Shown: positions 45,076 through 57,608, counted from the stretch's first letter. The stretch is 64,000 bases of DNA from Dromiciops gliroides (GCF_019393635.1 NC_057861.1:724331232-724395231); one strand, 5' to 3'. Numbers and translations: made by a program. The notes: generated by a model not told the origin, from the sequence alone.

Positions 45076-46659
45076 CAGTTTCCCTGTCTCCCCAGCCTCT
45101 CTCCTTCATTCCCCTCTTCAGGGGTACTGGGGGAGAGGCGGGCAAGGCAACCCTGGCCAATGCTTCTTGAAAGCAGAAGAAAAGAAAAAAAGGTGGTGGA
45201 GACTTCCCTTCTTTCTCATCCTGCCCCCTACCCCCACCACTGGCTCGATTCTTCTCTTTGGGAGAAGTTGTGGGGGTGGGGACAGAGAGGGAAGGGTAAT
45301 GGGGGCGCCGCCGCCGCTTTGGCTGGGCTATTTGCCTGTGGCGGAGAGAACTGGAGCAGATGCGGAGCTGGGAATAGAAGCTGCGCCCTGAGCCCACCCG
45401 GGCTCTGGGACACCCTCCGGGGGCCGATGGGAGGGAGTAGGGGAATGCGGGTGGGCACGAGGGGATCAGGGCGGTAGCTTTGTTACTTTTGACTTGGTGC
45501 TGAACTCTTCCCTCAGGGCCACTCCCCTCCCCCTGGTTTCCTGGCATATGTATCCTCAAGGTCTACTAGGAGCCCCCCCCTTTTTTTTTCAGACATACTT
45601 TCTCCCTCCTCGCCCACAGACATGTCTGTCTGTCAGCTGCAGTCTTAGCAGCTGGCGGACCCTGGGCGAAGGGCAAATATTTAGAGCTCAGCTACTCACC
45701 ACGGGCTCGGCTCGGAACGCACACAAAAGGGCTGTGTGAGGGTGTGTTGCCAAAATAAAAAGAGAAACACTATTTTTAATCCTACCTGAAGCTTATCCTC
45801 CTGGTGTTGCCGGTGGTGGGCCACTTAATAGGTTTCCCAAGTTTGTCTTGCAATCCGGACTTCCTGAATATTTTGAAGTGATACTTTTATTTATAAATAA
45901 GCCATTCACTCCCCTGGAGTTTATCTATCATTCATTGTTAACCTAGTTTATTATTTCTTCTTGCCTCTTTGTTTCCTTTTTAGAGTGTTTGGGTAAACTC
46001 TGTGAATCAAAAAATGTGATACATTTACTCAAAACTATGTTTTGAAAAGATCTATGGGGTTGGAGTGAAGACCATCAGCAGGGTCTTGCTGGCCGGACAA
46101 GAGGTTACTATGTAATCTCTGCACAGTTAAATTTCTCGTTTGAAAGTTGATGCCCAGCTCCGATGGAGAATTGAGGTCATACATTAAAAAAAAAAAAAAG
46201 AGTGGCACCAAGTTGCCTCACATGATCTCGGTGGTCTCAGAAGTAGGCTGTATCAACAGTCAGCATATTCTAGGTGTTAGGGAAACCTGGAAGATATCGA
46301 GCTGTCTTCTGAAGTCAAGTTAACCATTTGTTGTCATGGGCCAGAATCTAACCAAGCCAGCCTTCTGAACTTTTTCTTTTCTTTTCTTTTTTTTTTTTAA
46401 ATCAGTCAAGAACGCTATAATACTTGATTGTGGTGTAGTGAGCCTTTTAAGGGCCTTTTTATTATCCATAGAATGTGCTACTGTGATTCAGTCTGTATTC
46501 AAATAGTTGGAAACGATTTTTTCTCAATTTGGAATTACATTTTATGAGTATTTTTTTCCCTCTTTTACATCCCGATTTGGGTGGATTTCCATAAAATGCT
46601 ACTCCCTTGATGTTTACAGCATTCATTGTATGTTACATGTAACTAATAGGAGAGGCAGC

Positions 46660-46870
46660 TGCAGTATGTGTAGTGGCTTTAGAGTCAGGTTAACTTGAGT
46701 TCAAGTTTCATCTCTTAACATATATACTGTGCTATCTAGAGCTAGTCACTCAAACTCTTAGGTGCCCCAGGCAACTTTTTAAGCCTGCAGGTTGCAAAAC
46801 TGTGGCAGATCTGCTTTGGTAGAGGGAGTTCCCTACAGCCAGGATATCACATCCCCTCCCTTCTGTCCCC
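46660..46870 (+). mobile_element. SINE-E
   Basis: GGTTAACTTGAGTTCAAGTT, CCCCAGGCAACTTTTTAAGC, TTTGGTAGAGGGAGTTCCCT. In intron 1, sense. Confidence 0.75.
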
Positions 46871-47904
46871 CCCCCCCCATTCTAGTATAAACTAGCTTTA
46901 AAAGAATTGAAAGTGTTCCATTAAATGAGCAAATATCATTCAATCTATCCTGGTCATGTCTTTGAATAGTGAAGAGAAAACCAACCAGGAAGCAAATAAA
47001 GTATTCAAAGGTGTCCTACGATCTGAAGTTGGCTCTGGGCCAAGATAGGCATGGTGATGTCCCCTGCATTTCATTGTCCTTTGAAAAATAAATTTAGAGG
47101 AAAAGGTTGCATGTTGGGGATTGGAATGTTGACTCTAATGGGTTTGACCTTCGATCAGTCACTTAATGCTGCTAGTCCTCTGTTGCTTTATCCACCAACA
47201 AAGGGGCTTCTTACATCTCTCATTTTCTAAGGGTCTATGCTTCTGAGCTCTGTCTCAGTCCTTCTTTTTGTCACTCACACATTTGGTTCTAGGATTCCTA
47301 CTCTTGGATGATCAAGAACTGAAAGCTTTTCTCTAGGGAGCAAGTATCTGGATTCAACTGAACCCAACTTGTCAACTTCTACTGAAATGCCCTATTGTTG
47401 GATGGTTCTCATAATATATTAATCTCCTTGGAAATCCAAAGAGCTGTCTTGTCCTTTGTGGGAATATGAATGCTTTACAGATCACCGGGCCAGTATGGGC
47501 TTTCATTGGGAAAAAATGGATCTTTCTATTTTTTCTTTTCCATCATCCATAGCTGTACAAGAAACTGTTTTGCTGATTTGGGCTCAGTTCTAGATTGTCA
47601 TCCAGGAAGAGAAAGTTTTCTGTAGCCCCACATCACCTAAATATATTTATTCGTTATAACTACTGTAAATAAATGAACCTAATTGACAGCTCAGTTTTGT
47701 TGAAAGCTTTTCCAGATGTGGGAAACACCTTGAGCCAACTGTCTGAAATTGCACACCACTCAATAGTTTCTGTGGCTGAACATAACACCAAATGTTCTCA
47801 CTGTATTGTTGATAAGTTAATTAACTGGCATTCTGGCCAATCCATTTGAGTCCAGCCACTATAGGGAAAATAAAGACCCAGACACCTTTGTCATCTAATA
47901 TTGA

Positions 47905-47985
47905 TAGGTATTTATTAGACTTCTATAACGTGCAAGGCATATGTATCAGGCACTGGAGACCCATTTGCTACAAGTGACAGGAATT
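47905..47985 (+). repeat. Family T fragment
   Basis: GGTATTTATTAGACTTCTAT ... CAGGCACTGGAGACCCA. Confidence 0.45.
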
Positions 47986-48269
47986 AGAGATGAGTGAACA
48001 ATTTTGTCCAGGAGTTGGAATTAGCTTCTCTTTATGACTTTCATTTCTAAATTTATTGTAGAATGATTCCTTAGACTATTTACTAGATGATGAGAATTGA
48101 TTATAAGATGCATCCACTTTGGGGCCCATCCAAAGGGGTCCATGTAATAATATGCCCAAATCATTACTTCATAAGACACTTTTACTTAAAAAGCCTCATA
48201 GCATGCCTGCATTGAAAGGACAGTGTTGTAACAAAACTCTGATATTCTCTTGTTATTATTTGATTCTGG

Positions 48270-48450
48270 TAACTTAGGATCATAGATCTAGAGATGAAAG
48301 GGACCAAAGAGGCCATCTAATTCAACCTCCTCATTTTACAGATGAGGAAACTGAGGCACGAAGAGGTCATGTGACTTGCCAAAGGTCACACAGGTAGTAA
48401 AGGTTCAGAGGTGGGATTTGAATCTAGGTTCTCTTACTCTAGAAACATGA
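48270..48450 (-). mobile_element. SINE-D
   Basis: Antisense GGATCATAGATCTAGAGATG, GAGGCCATCTAATTCAACCT, TTACAGATGAGGAAACTGAG, GGTGGGATTTGAATCTAGGT. Confidence 0.85.
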
Positions 48451-50309
48451 TTTCTTTGCTTAACAGGTTAAGTTCAATCAAGAATTATAATTTGAGTAGT
48501 TCTGCATCAGAATGAGAGAATATGTTTGTGTGATAGTCTAATACCTATCCTCTTTGGGCTGGTAAATAATAAGAAGGACAAGGTGGGAAATGTGGTGGTT
48601 ATGGGTAACCAAGCAACAAGTGATTAGAGATCTGTTTAAGTCCATGTGAGATTGCTGTTCTTGGTAGTCCTACCTTATCTTAGTCATTTCAATGTTAGTG
48701 TTGTATGCTTCCCAATACCTCTCTCCTCTTGTAGTCATTCAGCTTTGGGGGGGAACTTTGATCCATAGCTCATAATCCACTTTAATCCATTGGGTCATCC
48801 AAATATTCCATTCTGTATTTTAATGGCTCTAACAAACTATAATTATTTCTTGATCAACCAAGTTTTTTCTCTCTCAATACAATTAAACATTTAGTAAATA
48901 TCTACTCCGTACAAGGCCCTTAGCTATTTATTAGGTAGATTCTTTGTGTTTCATAATATTCTAATAACTTTTCTGTGGAAAAGGAAGTGGTGGAACATTG
49001 TTTATGTAGAGAAAATAACAGATGGGATTGTGCATTTTCTTGTTCAATTTTTTTTTTAATTTTTATAGTGAGCCCACAGGACAAAGACTGTGTTTTTAGG
49101 TTCATTTATATCATGGTCTAATACAACATTGATCCTTGGATAATTGTTTCATAATTAGAAGCTGAGGATGAGATTCTCAGTGGTAGTGGGGGTAAGTAGT
49201 GGGCGATTCTATCCTGAAACCTTACAGAAATACCATTCTTAGTAGTCTTAGTAGACAAGAGATGGGACTAGCTCATAAAGAGGCTACTTTAGTACTCCTC
49301 TATGGGAGCTGTTGGGTTCCAGTATATAGTTAATCTGTAAAGTATTTGAATATCTACCATCGTCCCAAAAATGAAAACTGCAAAACACTGAAGGAGTGGA
49401 GATGGGTGCTACAAACGTAATTTGCTTGGACACTTCCTGTGTGTTGTGTTTTTTTTTTAAAGTAGGATTTTCTAAAGAAATATTTGCACAGTTTGCAGTG
49501 ATCATCATGAAAAAGAAACAGACATACGTTATTCAAGAGTGCATTATCTCATTTATGAATCACGCAAAGCCCTTGCCTCCTAGTTCTAAACTTCTGACCA
49601 CTTGCATGACTTGCTAGCAGTATTGTCAGGATTGGGCAGAAAGAAGATAGATTCAATATTTTCCCTTGTTCCCTGACTTCTTAGCAACTCTGGCAAAAGG
49701 CCCAAAGGAACTTGATGCGACAAATGACAATTTAAGTTTCTGATCATCTGGACATTTCAGTAATTCATGTTTATGCTTTTTCCAATTATCAAAGATAATT
49801 AAGAGTTAACTGGATAGCTTGGTTTCTGTGCTATAAAGTGATGTAATAAGAACTCCCAACTTCCTTGGCAGTAGAAATTGGCCTGCCCCACTTTTGTTGT
49901 GTTTCAGATAGGAATGTCCTCAAATAGTGAAAAAGACTATTTTTATTTTAACCTCCTCTCCATTGCCCTGCTCCAAAGCACCTCTCTCCATGCCTGAGAG
50001 AGATGTATATGGCTCCTTTCAAACAGGAAGCAAACCATTGTTGCTGTTTGGTTTCCCGGTAACTATCAGGCACTCATTTTTAGATATCAGTGGATGTTCA
50101 AACAAAAAAGCAGATGGAACACTGTTAAAATCAGTCATACAAACCGAGAAACAGATGTGCAGAAAAAGAAAAGCACACATCTTGAGGTTTTCTGCTGAGG
50201 CTATTTGAAAACAGCACGACATTTTAAAAGCCAAGGCTATTATTGGTAATATTGGGAAAGAAAACTGTCTTTATTCTCCATTTTTCCTTGAATTTCTAAA
50301 AGCGTATTA
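48451..50309. other. Intron 1 segment, repeat-poor
   Basis: No transposon of the families above recognised apart from a possible Family T scrap near 48885-48925, and no gene. Candidate region for conserved non-coding sequence, judged only by repeat absence. Confidence 0.45.
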
Positions 50310-50730
50310 TTTGGCCCTGAGACGGTGAAAAAGGCACTGCATTTGGATGCAGGAAGATGAAAATCTGAATTCAGCCTCAGGCATTTAGTAGCTGTGTGAC
50401 CTTGGGCAAATCACTCAACCTATTTGGGCCTCAATTCCTCCCCTGTACAGTGAAGGAGTTGGACTAGATGTGAGGTGTCAGACATGAGGCCGTGGACTCC
50501 ATGCAGCCCACAACACTACCCGGTGTAGGCTAAACCATATTTCCTATCTGATTTTAATGCATTGAGGTGTTAATTAAAAATAAATAAATAAATATGTGTG
50601 GCTTTCTAAGTCAGTATGCAGCCTTCAGGATCCTTTTGTACAATTTAGTGGCTCCCATTTCTTTTTGAGTTTGGCATCACCAGACTAAACGGGGGAGGCT
50701 TCTTCTCGTTCCTTGTCTGTGATCCTATGA
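50310..50730 (+). mobile_element. SINE-D interrupted by a hAT-like MITE
   Basis: AGTAGCTGTGTGACCTTGGG and AAGGAGTTGGACTAGATG, then the insertion, then the SINE tail CTGTGATCCTATGAATTC. Confidence 0.7.
50472..50681 (+). mobile_element. hAT-like MITE in SINE-D
   Basis: Left end GAGGTGTCAGACATGAGG and right end GAGTTTGGCATCACC, imperfect inverted copies. It splits a SINE-D, with GACTAGAT before and GACTAAAC after as a degraded duplication. Interior includes GTGGCTTTCTAAGTCAGTAT, TGCAGCC. Non-coding. Confidence 0.6.
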
Positions 50731-51564
50731 ATTCTGGCCCAGATCAGCTGGATGGTTTTAAACCTGGGCAGTTTAAAAACTCTATAAGCCCCATAGCCAC
50801 TGAACCAACCCATACTGTCTTTCACTTTTTGTCTGAATGTCTGCTTCCCTTTATTACTTCACATCTTCTTAAGTACTATTTTGGTAGAAGGCCACATCCC
50901 AAACTCTTGCCATCTGGAACTAACTTCCATTGTATACAGTCTCTATTTACTTTTATGCCTTAACCCAATTTTCCCCCCTTTTGTTTCATGGAGACTTTAT
51001 GTTCCATTGGTATTCTTGGTATACCAAGAGAACTTAGGGAATGTTAGATGGGCTGCCATGTTGAATTGATGTGAGGACATGAACCAGAGTCATTCAGAAT
51101 GGGGAGACATGGAGTTTTTACCATCTGTATCATTGGAAAGATATGCATATTACAGATCTATTCCAGTACCCCAATGACTGGTGATTCTTTTGTTCGTATC
51201 ATCCATGATAATTTTCGCTTTGCATTATTTCTTAAAGAGCCTTTCTTTTAATGGGAGGGGGGAGGTGTCTGGGACTTCTGGTGTGTGAAACTTCTTCCAC
51301 TGTTGCAGGTGTGCAATTTTTCTACAATTTACAGTCTTAGAATCTTGTTTAGGGCACTGAAAGATTGCACAGTTTACCCATGCTTACACACCTAATAAGT
51401 GTTAGAGGAAGGAAGCAAAACAGAGATTTCCTGACTCCAAGTAAGACCACTCACCATTGTAGCTTACCACTTAAAGACCCCCTATTCCTACTCTGGCTTG
51501 GGAGGTGGAATTGTGTGTTTGGATTTGGCCAAAAGAGGCTTCAGTTCAAAGGACTGACCATTCA

Positions 51565-51725
51565 TTAAGTACCTGCTCTGTGCTACACCCTCATTGTGTT
51601 AGAGATAAAAAGAGAAACAGGAGAATTACTGTTGTCAACAGTCTGACATTCAGCAGGGGGATCAATATATACACAGATAAGTCATTACTATGTATGGTAT
51701 ACGTAAAGAAAATATCAAGTAAGTT
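51565..51725 (+). repeat. Family T fragment
   Basis: ATTCATTAAGTACCTGCTCT, then GTGCTACACCC and a degraded remainder. Confidence 0.5.
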
Positions 51726-51735
51726 TGGGAGTAGA

Positions 51736-51970
51736 GGGCAGCTAGGTAGCCCAGTGGATAAATTACTAGGTCTGGCTTCAGACACTTACTAGCTATGTGA
51801 CCCTGGGCAAGTCACTTAACTCTGTTGGCTTCATTTTTATCATCTGTAAAGTGGGGATAATAACAACATCTTATCCCAGAGTTGCTATGAGGATCAAATG
51901 CTATATTTGTAAAGTGCTTCACCCACCTTAAAGCTCTGTGTAAATGTGAGCTCTCATTATTACCACCATC
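51736..51970 (+). mobile_element. CORE-SINE, full-length type
   Basis: GGGCAGCTAGGTAGCCCAGT head (part deleted), CORE TGTGACCCTGGGCAAGTCAC, 3' GTTGCTATGAGGATCAAATG and TTTGTAAAGTGCTTCACCCA. Confidence 0.82.
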
Positions 51971-53189
51971 ATTATTTTTACAATTCCCAGTAACTATGAC
52001 TGCCTCTTTTCCATTTTCTTCCCTCCACACTGTCCAAAACTCCATTCAAGTCTACCCCTGAGTTCCAAACTTCCTGTGTGTTTCTTGTCAGTTCATCAGC
52101 AGCCCCCGGGCTATTTCCCAGCTGTCTGCATATAGCAGCAGCAGCATCAGACATGAACTTTGCATAATCTCCGGAAAACTAAAAGGTGTCAGTGGTGTCA
52201 CCCAGATGCATGACCCAGCCGGTCAGTTACATCTTTCACAACATACTGGGCAACTTTCCAGTCGGGGCAGTTGGAAACAGGGATAATCAGGAACCATGCA
52301 TCATTGTGTAGAAAAATGTCTTGGAAAAGCTGGCATTGACACTGTCATCAGCTGACTCCCAGAGCCTTTGCACTCATCTGGATATGGCCAGTTTCCAAAC
52401 TTTGGAGTCTTGAATGGCATAGGATGATGGAGCCAGAATAATACAGTGGAGAAAGGGGACTAGAAAAACAGAGCACAATACATTTTTTTAAAAAGCTGTT
52501 GGGAAGGGCTAGTTTTCCAAGCTATAGGCACGTTTCCTTCTTTTAGTTGATTTTGTCTGCCCAAACAACTTCTTTTCCTAAACTTACATTTTGTCAGCTA
52601 ATCAAATTTGAGATCGTTTTACTATGTGATAAAAAATAATTTCCATTGTCATGACTTTATGAGTGACACACGTTTCTATCTTTTGTGCTATGAATTCATG
52701 GTGTTCTGAACCAAATCGATGGGTTTCCAGCATGAATTCTCTTGTTCTAGTGATGTGGAAACAAATGGGAATTTCTGTGGAGCACAATAGGCTCCATCCT
52801 TCATTTCACGTTCTTTAAAGCATCAAGTGATCTTCTGCATTTTCTAAATTCAGCATGGATGAGTCTGTAACAAACCGCTGTAGCTCTTCAGCCCTTGCTC
52901 CTTGCTTGGTCTCTTAGAGATGAGCAGTCAGAAAACCCTGCTTCTCTTTCAGCTTTTTGTCAGACTAACTTTAGAAATGTTGGTAACTCCTGTTTCTCCC
53001 TGCCCCCCCCCCCCGCCAAAAAAAAAGGAAGAAAGAAAACCTTTGAACATCTCCATTGCAAAATGGGAGAAAACCATCATTGGACACATCTTTTTGTAGG
53101 GTGCAGAAAACCCTCCTCTTTGTCCCTTCTCTCAGCTCCCTGTTCTCTTCAGGGCAACCTGCCAGCCAGAGAGGGGTGAAAGGCAAAGA
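51971..53189. other. Intron 1 segment, no repeat or exon recognised
   Basis: Only a C-run/A-run (52995-53027) is notable. Unassigned. Confidence 0.45.
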
Positions 53190-53425
53190 ACTTGCCTATT
53201 ATGTGCCAGGCACTGTGCTAAGTGCTTTATGAATGTTATCTCGTTTGACTCTCACAACGACCCTTGAAGGGGTAGGTGTTTTGTTACAGTTTTATAGTTG
53301 AGGAAACTGAGGCAGACAGAGATTGAGCCACTTGCCCAGGGTCACACAGCTAGCAAGTTTCTGAGGCTGAATCTGAATTCAGGTGTTCCTGATTTCAGAC
53401 CCAGCCCTCTATCTTCGGCACTAAC
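53190..53425 (-). mobile_element. MIR-like CORE-SINE
   Basis: Antisense TATTATGTGCCAGGCACTGT, ACTCTCACAACGACCCTTGA, TTGAGGAAACTGAGGCAGAC, CACTTGCCCAGGGTCACACA. Confidence 0.82.
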
Positions 53426-53466
53426 TAGCCCGGGAGTAGGAAGATCTTCTAACTCCAGATACAATG

Positions 53467-53632
53467 GTTTTTTTTGTTGTTGTTGTGGGGGGGGGGTTGC
53501 ACAGCAATGGGGACTAAGTGACTTGCCCAAGGTCACACAGCTAGTAAGTGTCAAGCATCTGAGGCTGGACTTGAACTCAAGTCCTCCTGACTCCAGGACT
53601 GGTGCTTTATCTACTGTACCACCTAGCTGCCC
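53467..53632 (-). mobile_element. SINE-A
   Basis: Antisense from the T/G-rich tail to CACCTAGCTGCCCC; weak duplication CAATGGTT / CAATGTTC. Confidence 0.87.
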
Positions 53633-54734
53633 CTTTCAATGTTCTTTCTACTACATCTCACCACTCTTTCACCCTTATTCCTTCCACAGACTCTCTGTTA
53701 TACCTTAAGGCCAACACCATCCCTTCTTCTACCCTGGCATGCATCCCACACTTCCCAGGTCTAAACAAAATCTCCACTTTAATTCTCACCCCTGGGCTTG
53801 CTAAGAATCTTGTCTGCTCAGCTGGTGCTAGGTACATATCAGAGCCAGCCTCTTGGGTAAGCTGGGCCCCACTGTTTCTTATCTCTTCGACTGCCTCTAT
53901 ATCCCCTAACCCCCAGTCTCATACCACAAGGATCTATCAGCCTTACTTCGATTTATCTGCCCACTGTTTTTCCTCTTGTCTTTCAAAGTACTGGATCAGA
54001 GAGAGAAGTTAACAGGCAAAGTTGCCTTGGTATTTTTTCCCTTGTCCTTTTTTGGAGGTAAAAGGAACTTTCGGAATTGACTCTTCCACTTACAAGTGGT
54101 AGAAGCCAGTGAGGTCCTGAGTCTGTGACTTCCCCCAAAGTCTTATAGCTGCTTTAATGGCAGATGCCTAAAGAAGCTGGGGTTCAGTCCTCTGTCTTCA
54201 ACACCTTAATGTCTTTTTATGGCTTACCTTATGTCTTTTAGATTTGCCCAATACTCAGTCAGCTGACACAATTTCATCCAACCTGAGGCAAATTTTCTAA
54301 ATGAGGGCAGAACTTGTACATTCCCTATCCTGTTTTAGAGTAGGATTTTAGAGGTGCAAGGAATGTGTGCGGCCTGCACAAATTGGTATATCACCGTAGG
54401 AAGGAGGCTGTGATCAAGATGGGGTGCAAATATTTTCTTCACAATGGATGAGAATAGGAGGCACTTCTAAAACTCTAACCATAAATCAGAGGCCTTGTTG
54501 ACTGAGACTGTGAATGAGCCAAATAATTGTTCACACCTTCCACTTCAATTTATTTGGCTCTGGCAGAGGGATTTGGGGTAGAGTGCTGCAATTTTAAGAG
54601 TTCTAGAGATCTAGAACAAAGATCACTTGGAAGGTGTCTCTGGATACATTTGGGGGGAAAGTCTTAGGTGGGGGAAAAGTACATATTTATTTTCACTCTC
54701 TCCAGCTGAATTCAGAATTTCCTTCAGTTATTTC

Positions 54735-54812
54735 TGAGAAAGGGATCATAGGCTTCACCAGACTGCTGAAGGGGGCCATGACACACAAAAAAGGTTAAGA
54801 TCCCCTTCTCTA
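54735..54812 (+). mobile_element. hAT-like fragment related to 20876-21077
   Basis: GGATCATAGGCTTCACCAGA, GGGGGCCATGACACACAAAA, AAGGTTAAGATCCCC: a right-end piece. Confidence 0.55.
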
Positions 54813-55015
54813 GTAGAAAGCCCTCAACATATTGGGTGTGCCCCTATGGGGGATTAGTGGGAGGACCTTGAAAAGAGTCTCAGGATGAGAAGGCTCAAAA
54901 GCAGCAATGTTGGAGGTTGTGGGTACCAGCATCAGTGAGAATACAAGGTACCACCAAAGGAACCTTGATATAGTATATCAATTTTTACATCATTAGAACC
55001 AGTTGAAGGATGGGA

Positions 55016-55017
<2 letters not shown>

Positions 55018-55085
<68 letters not shown>
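55018..55085 (+). repeat. Compound microsatellite (GT)n(GA)n
   Basis: About 16 GT units followed by about 17 GA units; same block order as at 26400. Confidence 0.95.
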
Positions 55086-55089
<4 letters not shown>

Positions 55090-55237
55090 AGACCAGTAAT
55101 GTAAACTGTTGCTGTTAAGAATCATTTTTTGTTGTTGATGTATTATTCAAAGGAAAGATACTATTGTTACTTACTATCTCTGAATACACGAGGAGGGAAG
55201 CATTAATGACAGTATTGGCCATTAATGTATTTCCTAC

Positions 55238-55735
55238 TGTGGTAAAAATTATTTGTTATAAAATCATTATTGCAGTTTTTAGCTGACTCATTTGGGAGGA
55301 GCCACACCTGGCCCACCCTGAAGTTAAGTATACTACTGAGGTCAGAAGGAGAATGCTCCACTGTGCAGGTTTTGGTGAGTTAATTAGGGAAAACCCTAAA
55401 TTCCTTTGAATTAGCTTATTTGGAAATGATCTGGGGATTGCATAGGCTAAGTTTAGAGTTAAGAGTATTTATCTGTATTTCTTTTTTTTTTCTATTTCCT
55501 TACCTTTGATTTTATTAGTTTCACCTTTGTTATTTAATTAATTCATAAGTAATAAAATCTGATCCTTCAGTGAATTAAAGCTAAAAGTCTCCTTTCTTAT
55601 TGGGCTGGGAGAAATATTTTAAAAGGGCAGTTCAGAGGGGAGGGTGAACCTAAAAGGTCCCTCATATTTCCGGGACCCCAATATTTAGGTGAGTCACCCA
55701 ATTAACACTCGGTATATAAAATTTTGGCCCTCACA
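55238..55735 (+). mobile_element. Solo LTR of an endogenous retrovirus (LTR-2)
   Basis: A 498-base element in intron 1 from TGTGGTAAAA to GGCCCTCACA, flanked by a 4-base duplication CTAC (55234-55237 and 55736-55739). The terminal bases are a short inverted repeat (TGTGG/CCTCACA). AATAAA lies at 55551. Its 3' end shares CCCCAATATT, then CACCyAATTAACACTC-like spacing, with LTR-1, suggesting related families. Sense orientation to PDZRN3. No internal viral genes. Confidence 0.75.
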
Positions 55736-55902
55736 CTACATTGATGAATTTCTTGAGTGACAAGAATGTAATTTTTACACCAGTTAACTGTCTTTGAGCC
55801 TTATGAGGTATTGGGACCTTGGGGCCAAGAAAACTAATTAATATCACAAAGAGTATTTATGTAAAACTGAAAAAGTTAAGTAGAGTATTAGCATTTCTTC
55901 TG

Positions 55903-56057
55903 TTTTTTGGGGGGGATTTTTGGTGAGGCAATTGGGGTTAAGTGACTTGCCCAGAGTCACACAGCTAGTAAGTATCAAGTGTCTGAGTTCTGATTTGAAC
56001 TCAGGTCCACCTGAATCCAGGGCTGGTGTGCTATCCACTGCGCCACCTAGCTGCCCC
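55903..56057 (-). mobile_element. SINE-A with exact target duplication
   Basis: Flanked by AGCATTTCTTC at 55890-55900 and 56058-56068. Confidence 0.92.
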
Positions 56058-56529
56058 AGCATTTCTTCCTTAATAAATCTTATGCTGAAAGTAATAACTC
56101 TATGTACTCTCCTAGATTCACCACAGAGAGTGCACCCAGGGTGCTGGGGCCTTTCCTGATATCAGGAGGATATCAGTGGAGCTCTCAGCATGTCTACCTG
56201 TCATCCTTTCCTATCTGAGCAGTCCTGGATCTTTTTTTTTAAATCATAAATCTCCTTATGTTTTTCTTTAAAGTTTCACATTTATTATATGCTGCACCCA
56301 GTAAAGGCTTACATCCATATAACAAGTGATGGTTGCAAATAATTTAATATAGAACTTTGGGGCAAATTAACTTGTCATATTTCTCTGTTGTTTTTAGTTC
56401 TGACAACTACACAATTCCTCCTACAATACTATGACATCCCACTTCAGTCTACCTCTTGTTGTACTTATTCACCAATGTTGGTATCCATTCTTGCCACATC
56501 AGTTGGCAGTTGCATGCTCATACTCAGGG

Positions 56530-56800
56530 ACCGACAAGATTTAAAGTTGGAAGGGACCTTACAACTTATGTAACCCAGCTAGGTCATTTTATAGATGAAA
56601 GTTCATCAGTCCTCAAAATAATAGTAACTCATATTTGCAAATGCTTTCCCAACAATGGCCCAGTGGGGTCAGCAGAGCAAGTCTCAGTATCACTTAATAG
56701 AGAGGAGGAAACTGAAGCTTTGAGAATTTAAGTGCCTTGCCCATGACTACATAACGTGTCAGAAACAGAATTTGAACCCATGTCCCCTGAAGCCAAGCCT
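56530..56800 (-). mobile_element. SINE-D/CORE-SINE, rearranged
   Basis: Antisense TTTAAAGTTGGAAGGGACCT, CATTTTATAGATGAAAG, then MIR-like GAGGAGGAAACTGAAGCTTT, AGTGCCTTGCCCATGACTAC, GAATTTGAACCCATGTCCCC. Probably two overlapping copies. Confidence 0.6.
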
Positions 56801-57399
56801 GTCTCTCTCCCTTATTTCACAGTTTCTATGTCCTTCCTTGACCATTTGGCTACTGTCACATTGTTCTTCCATTGATGGAGTTATCTACTCCAAGTGCCTC
56901 CACTTCCTGACCCATCACTTTCTCCTTAGCTCTTTGCATTGTAGCTTTTCACTACTCTACTGAAACTCGTCATTCCTGTCAGGAATGTTCTAATGATCCA
57001 TTGCAGTGACACCCACCCCCCACCCCCCTACCTCCTGGCCCCTGGCTGCCATTTTTCATTTCCTTTAACCTCTTCCTTGATACTTTTTCCCACTTGATAC
57101 TGTACCCTTATGGATCCTTTCAGTATTTCCTTTCCAAATCATCACTTTCCCATCCTGTTAAAGGGATGATTCTTCAAGGCTCTGTCCTAGGCCCCATCAT
57201 CTTCTCTTTCTACACTTACTCTCATTTATCTCCTTTTCTCAGATGATGCATCTCCACCTGCCTATAGGGCATTTCACCAATGCCTCCATCCAACACAACA
57301 TGTCTAAAACTGAGTTTATAAGTTTTCTCCTTAAACTAGCTCCTCTTGATGTTATTTCTTTCAATGATACTACTTTCTATCCAGGCTTTCATATTAAAA

Positions 57400-57540
57400 A
57401 AAAAACGCACTGGATTTGAAATCAGAAAATTTGGTTTTGGATCCAAGTTCTGCTGCTCACTACCGGTGTCTAACTTAAACTTACCTTTAACCTCCCTGGG
57501 CCTTGGTTTTCTCATCTGTTAGATAACTTCCCAGGTTTAT
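57400..57540 (+). mobile_element. SINE-D-like fragment in L2
   Basis: GCACTGGATTTGAAATCAGA, TTGGATCCAAGTTCTGCTGC, GGTTTTCTCATCTGTTAGAT. Confidence 0.65.
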
Positions 57541-57608
57541 TGCAACTAGAAAATGAACAACTCCTTTGTTGAAAAATGACTTTTCCCTCTTACTCATCTC
57601 TTATGTCA

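Larger units (their letters stand above)
43190..45480 (+). promoter_or_regulatory. CpG-rich promoter region of PDZRN3
   Basis: GC and CpG density rise abruptly near 43190, peak at 43550-44510 and fade by about 45480, against AT-rich flanks. This is the usual CpG-island promoter layout. GC-box-like motifs (GGGGGAGGAGAGGCGGGC near 43405) lie upstream of the coding start and no TATA box is obvious. The transcription start cannot be fixed from sequence; 43400-43650 is the most plausible zone. GGC/CGG repeats at 43569-43580 and 43638-43662 fall in the presumed 5' leader. Confidence 0.8.
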
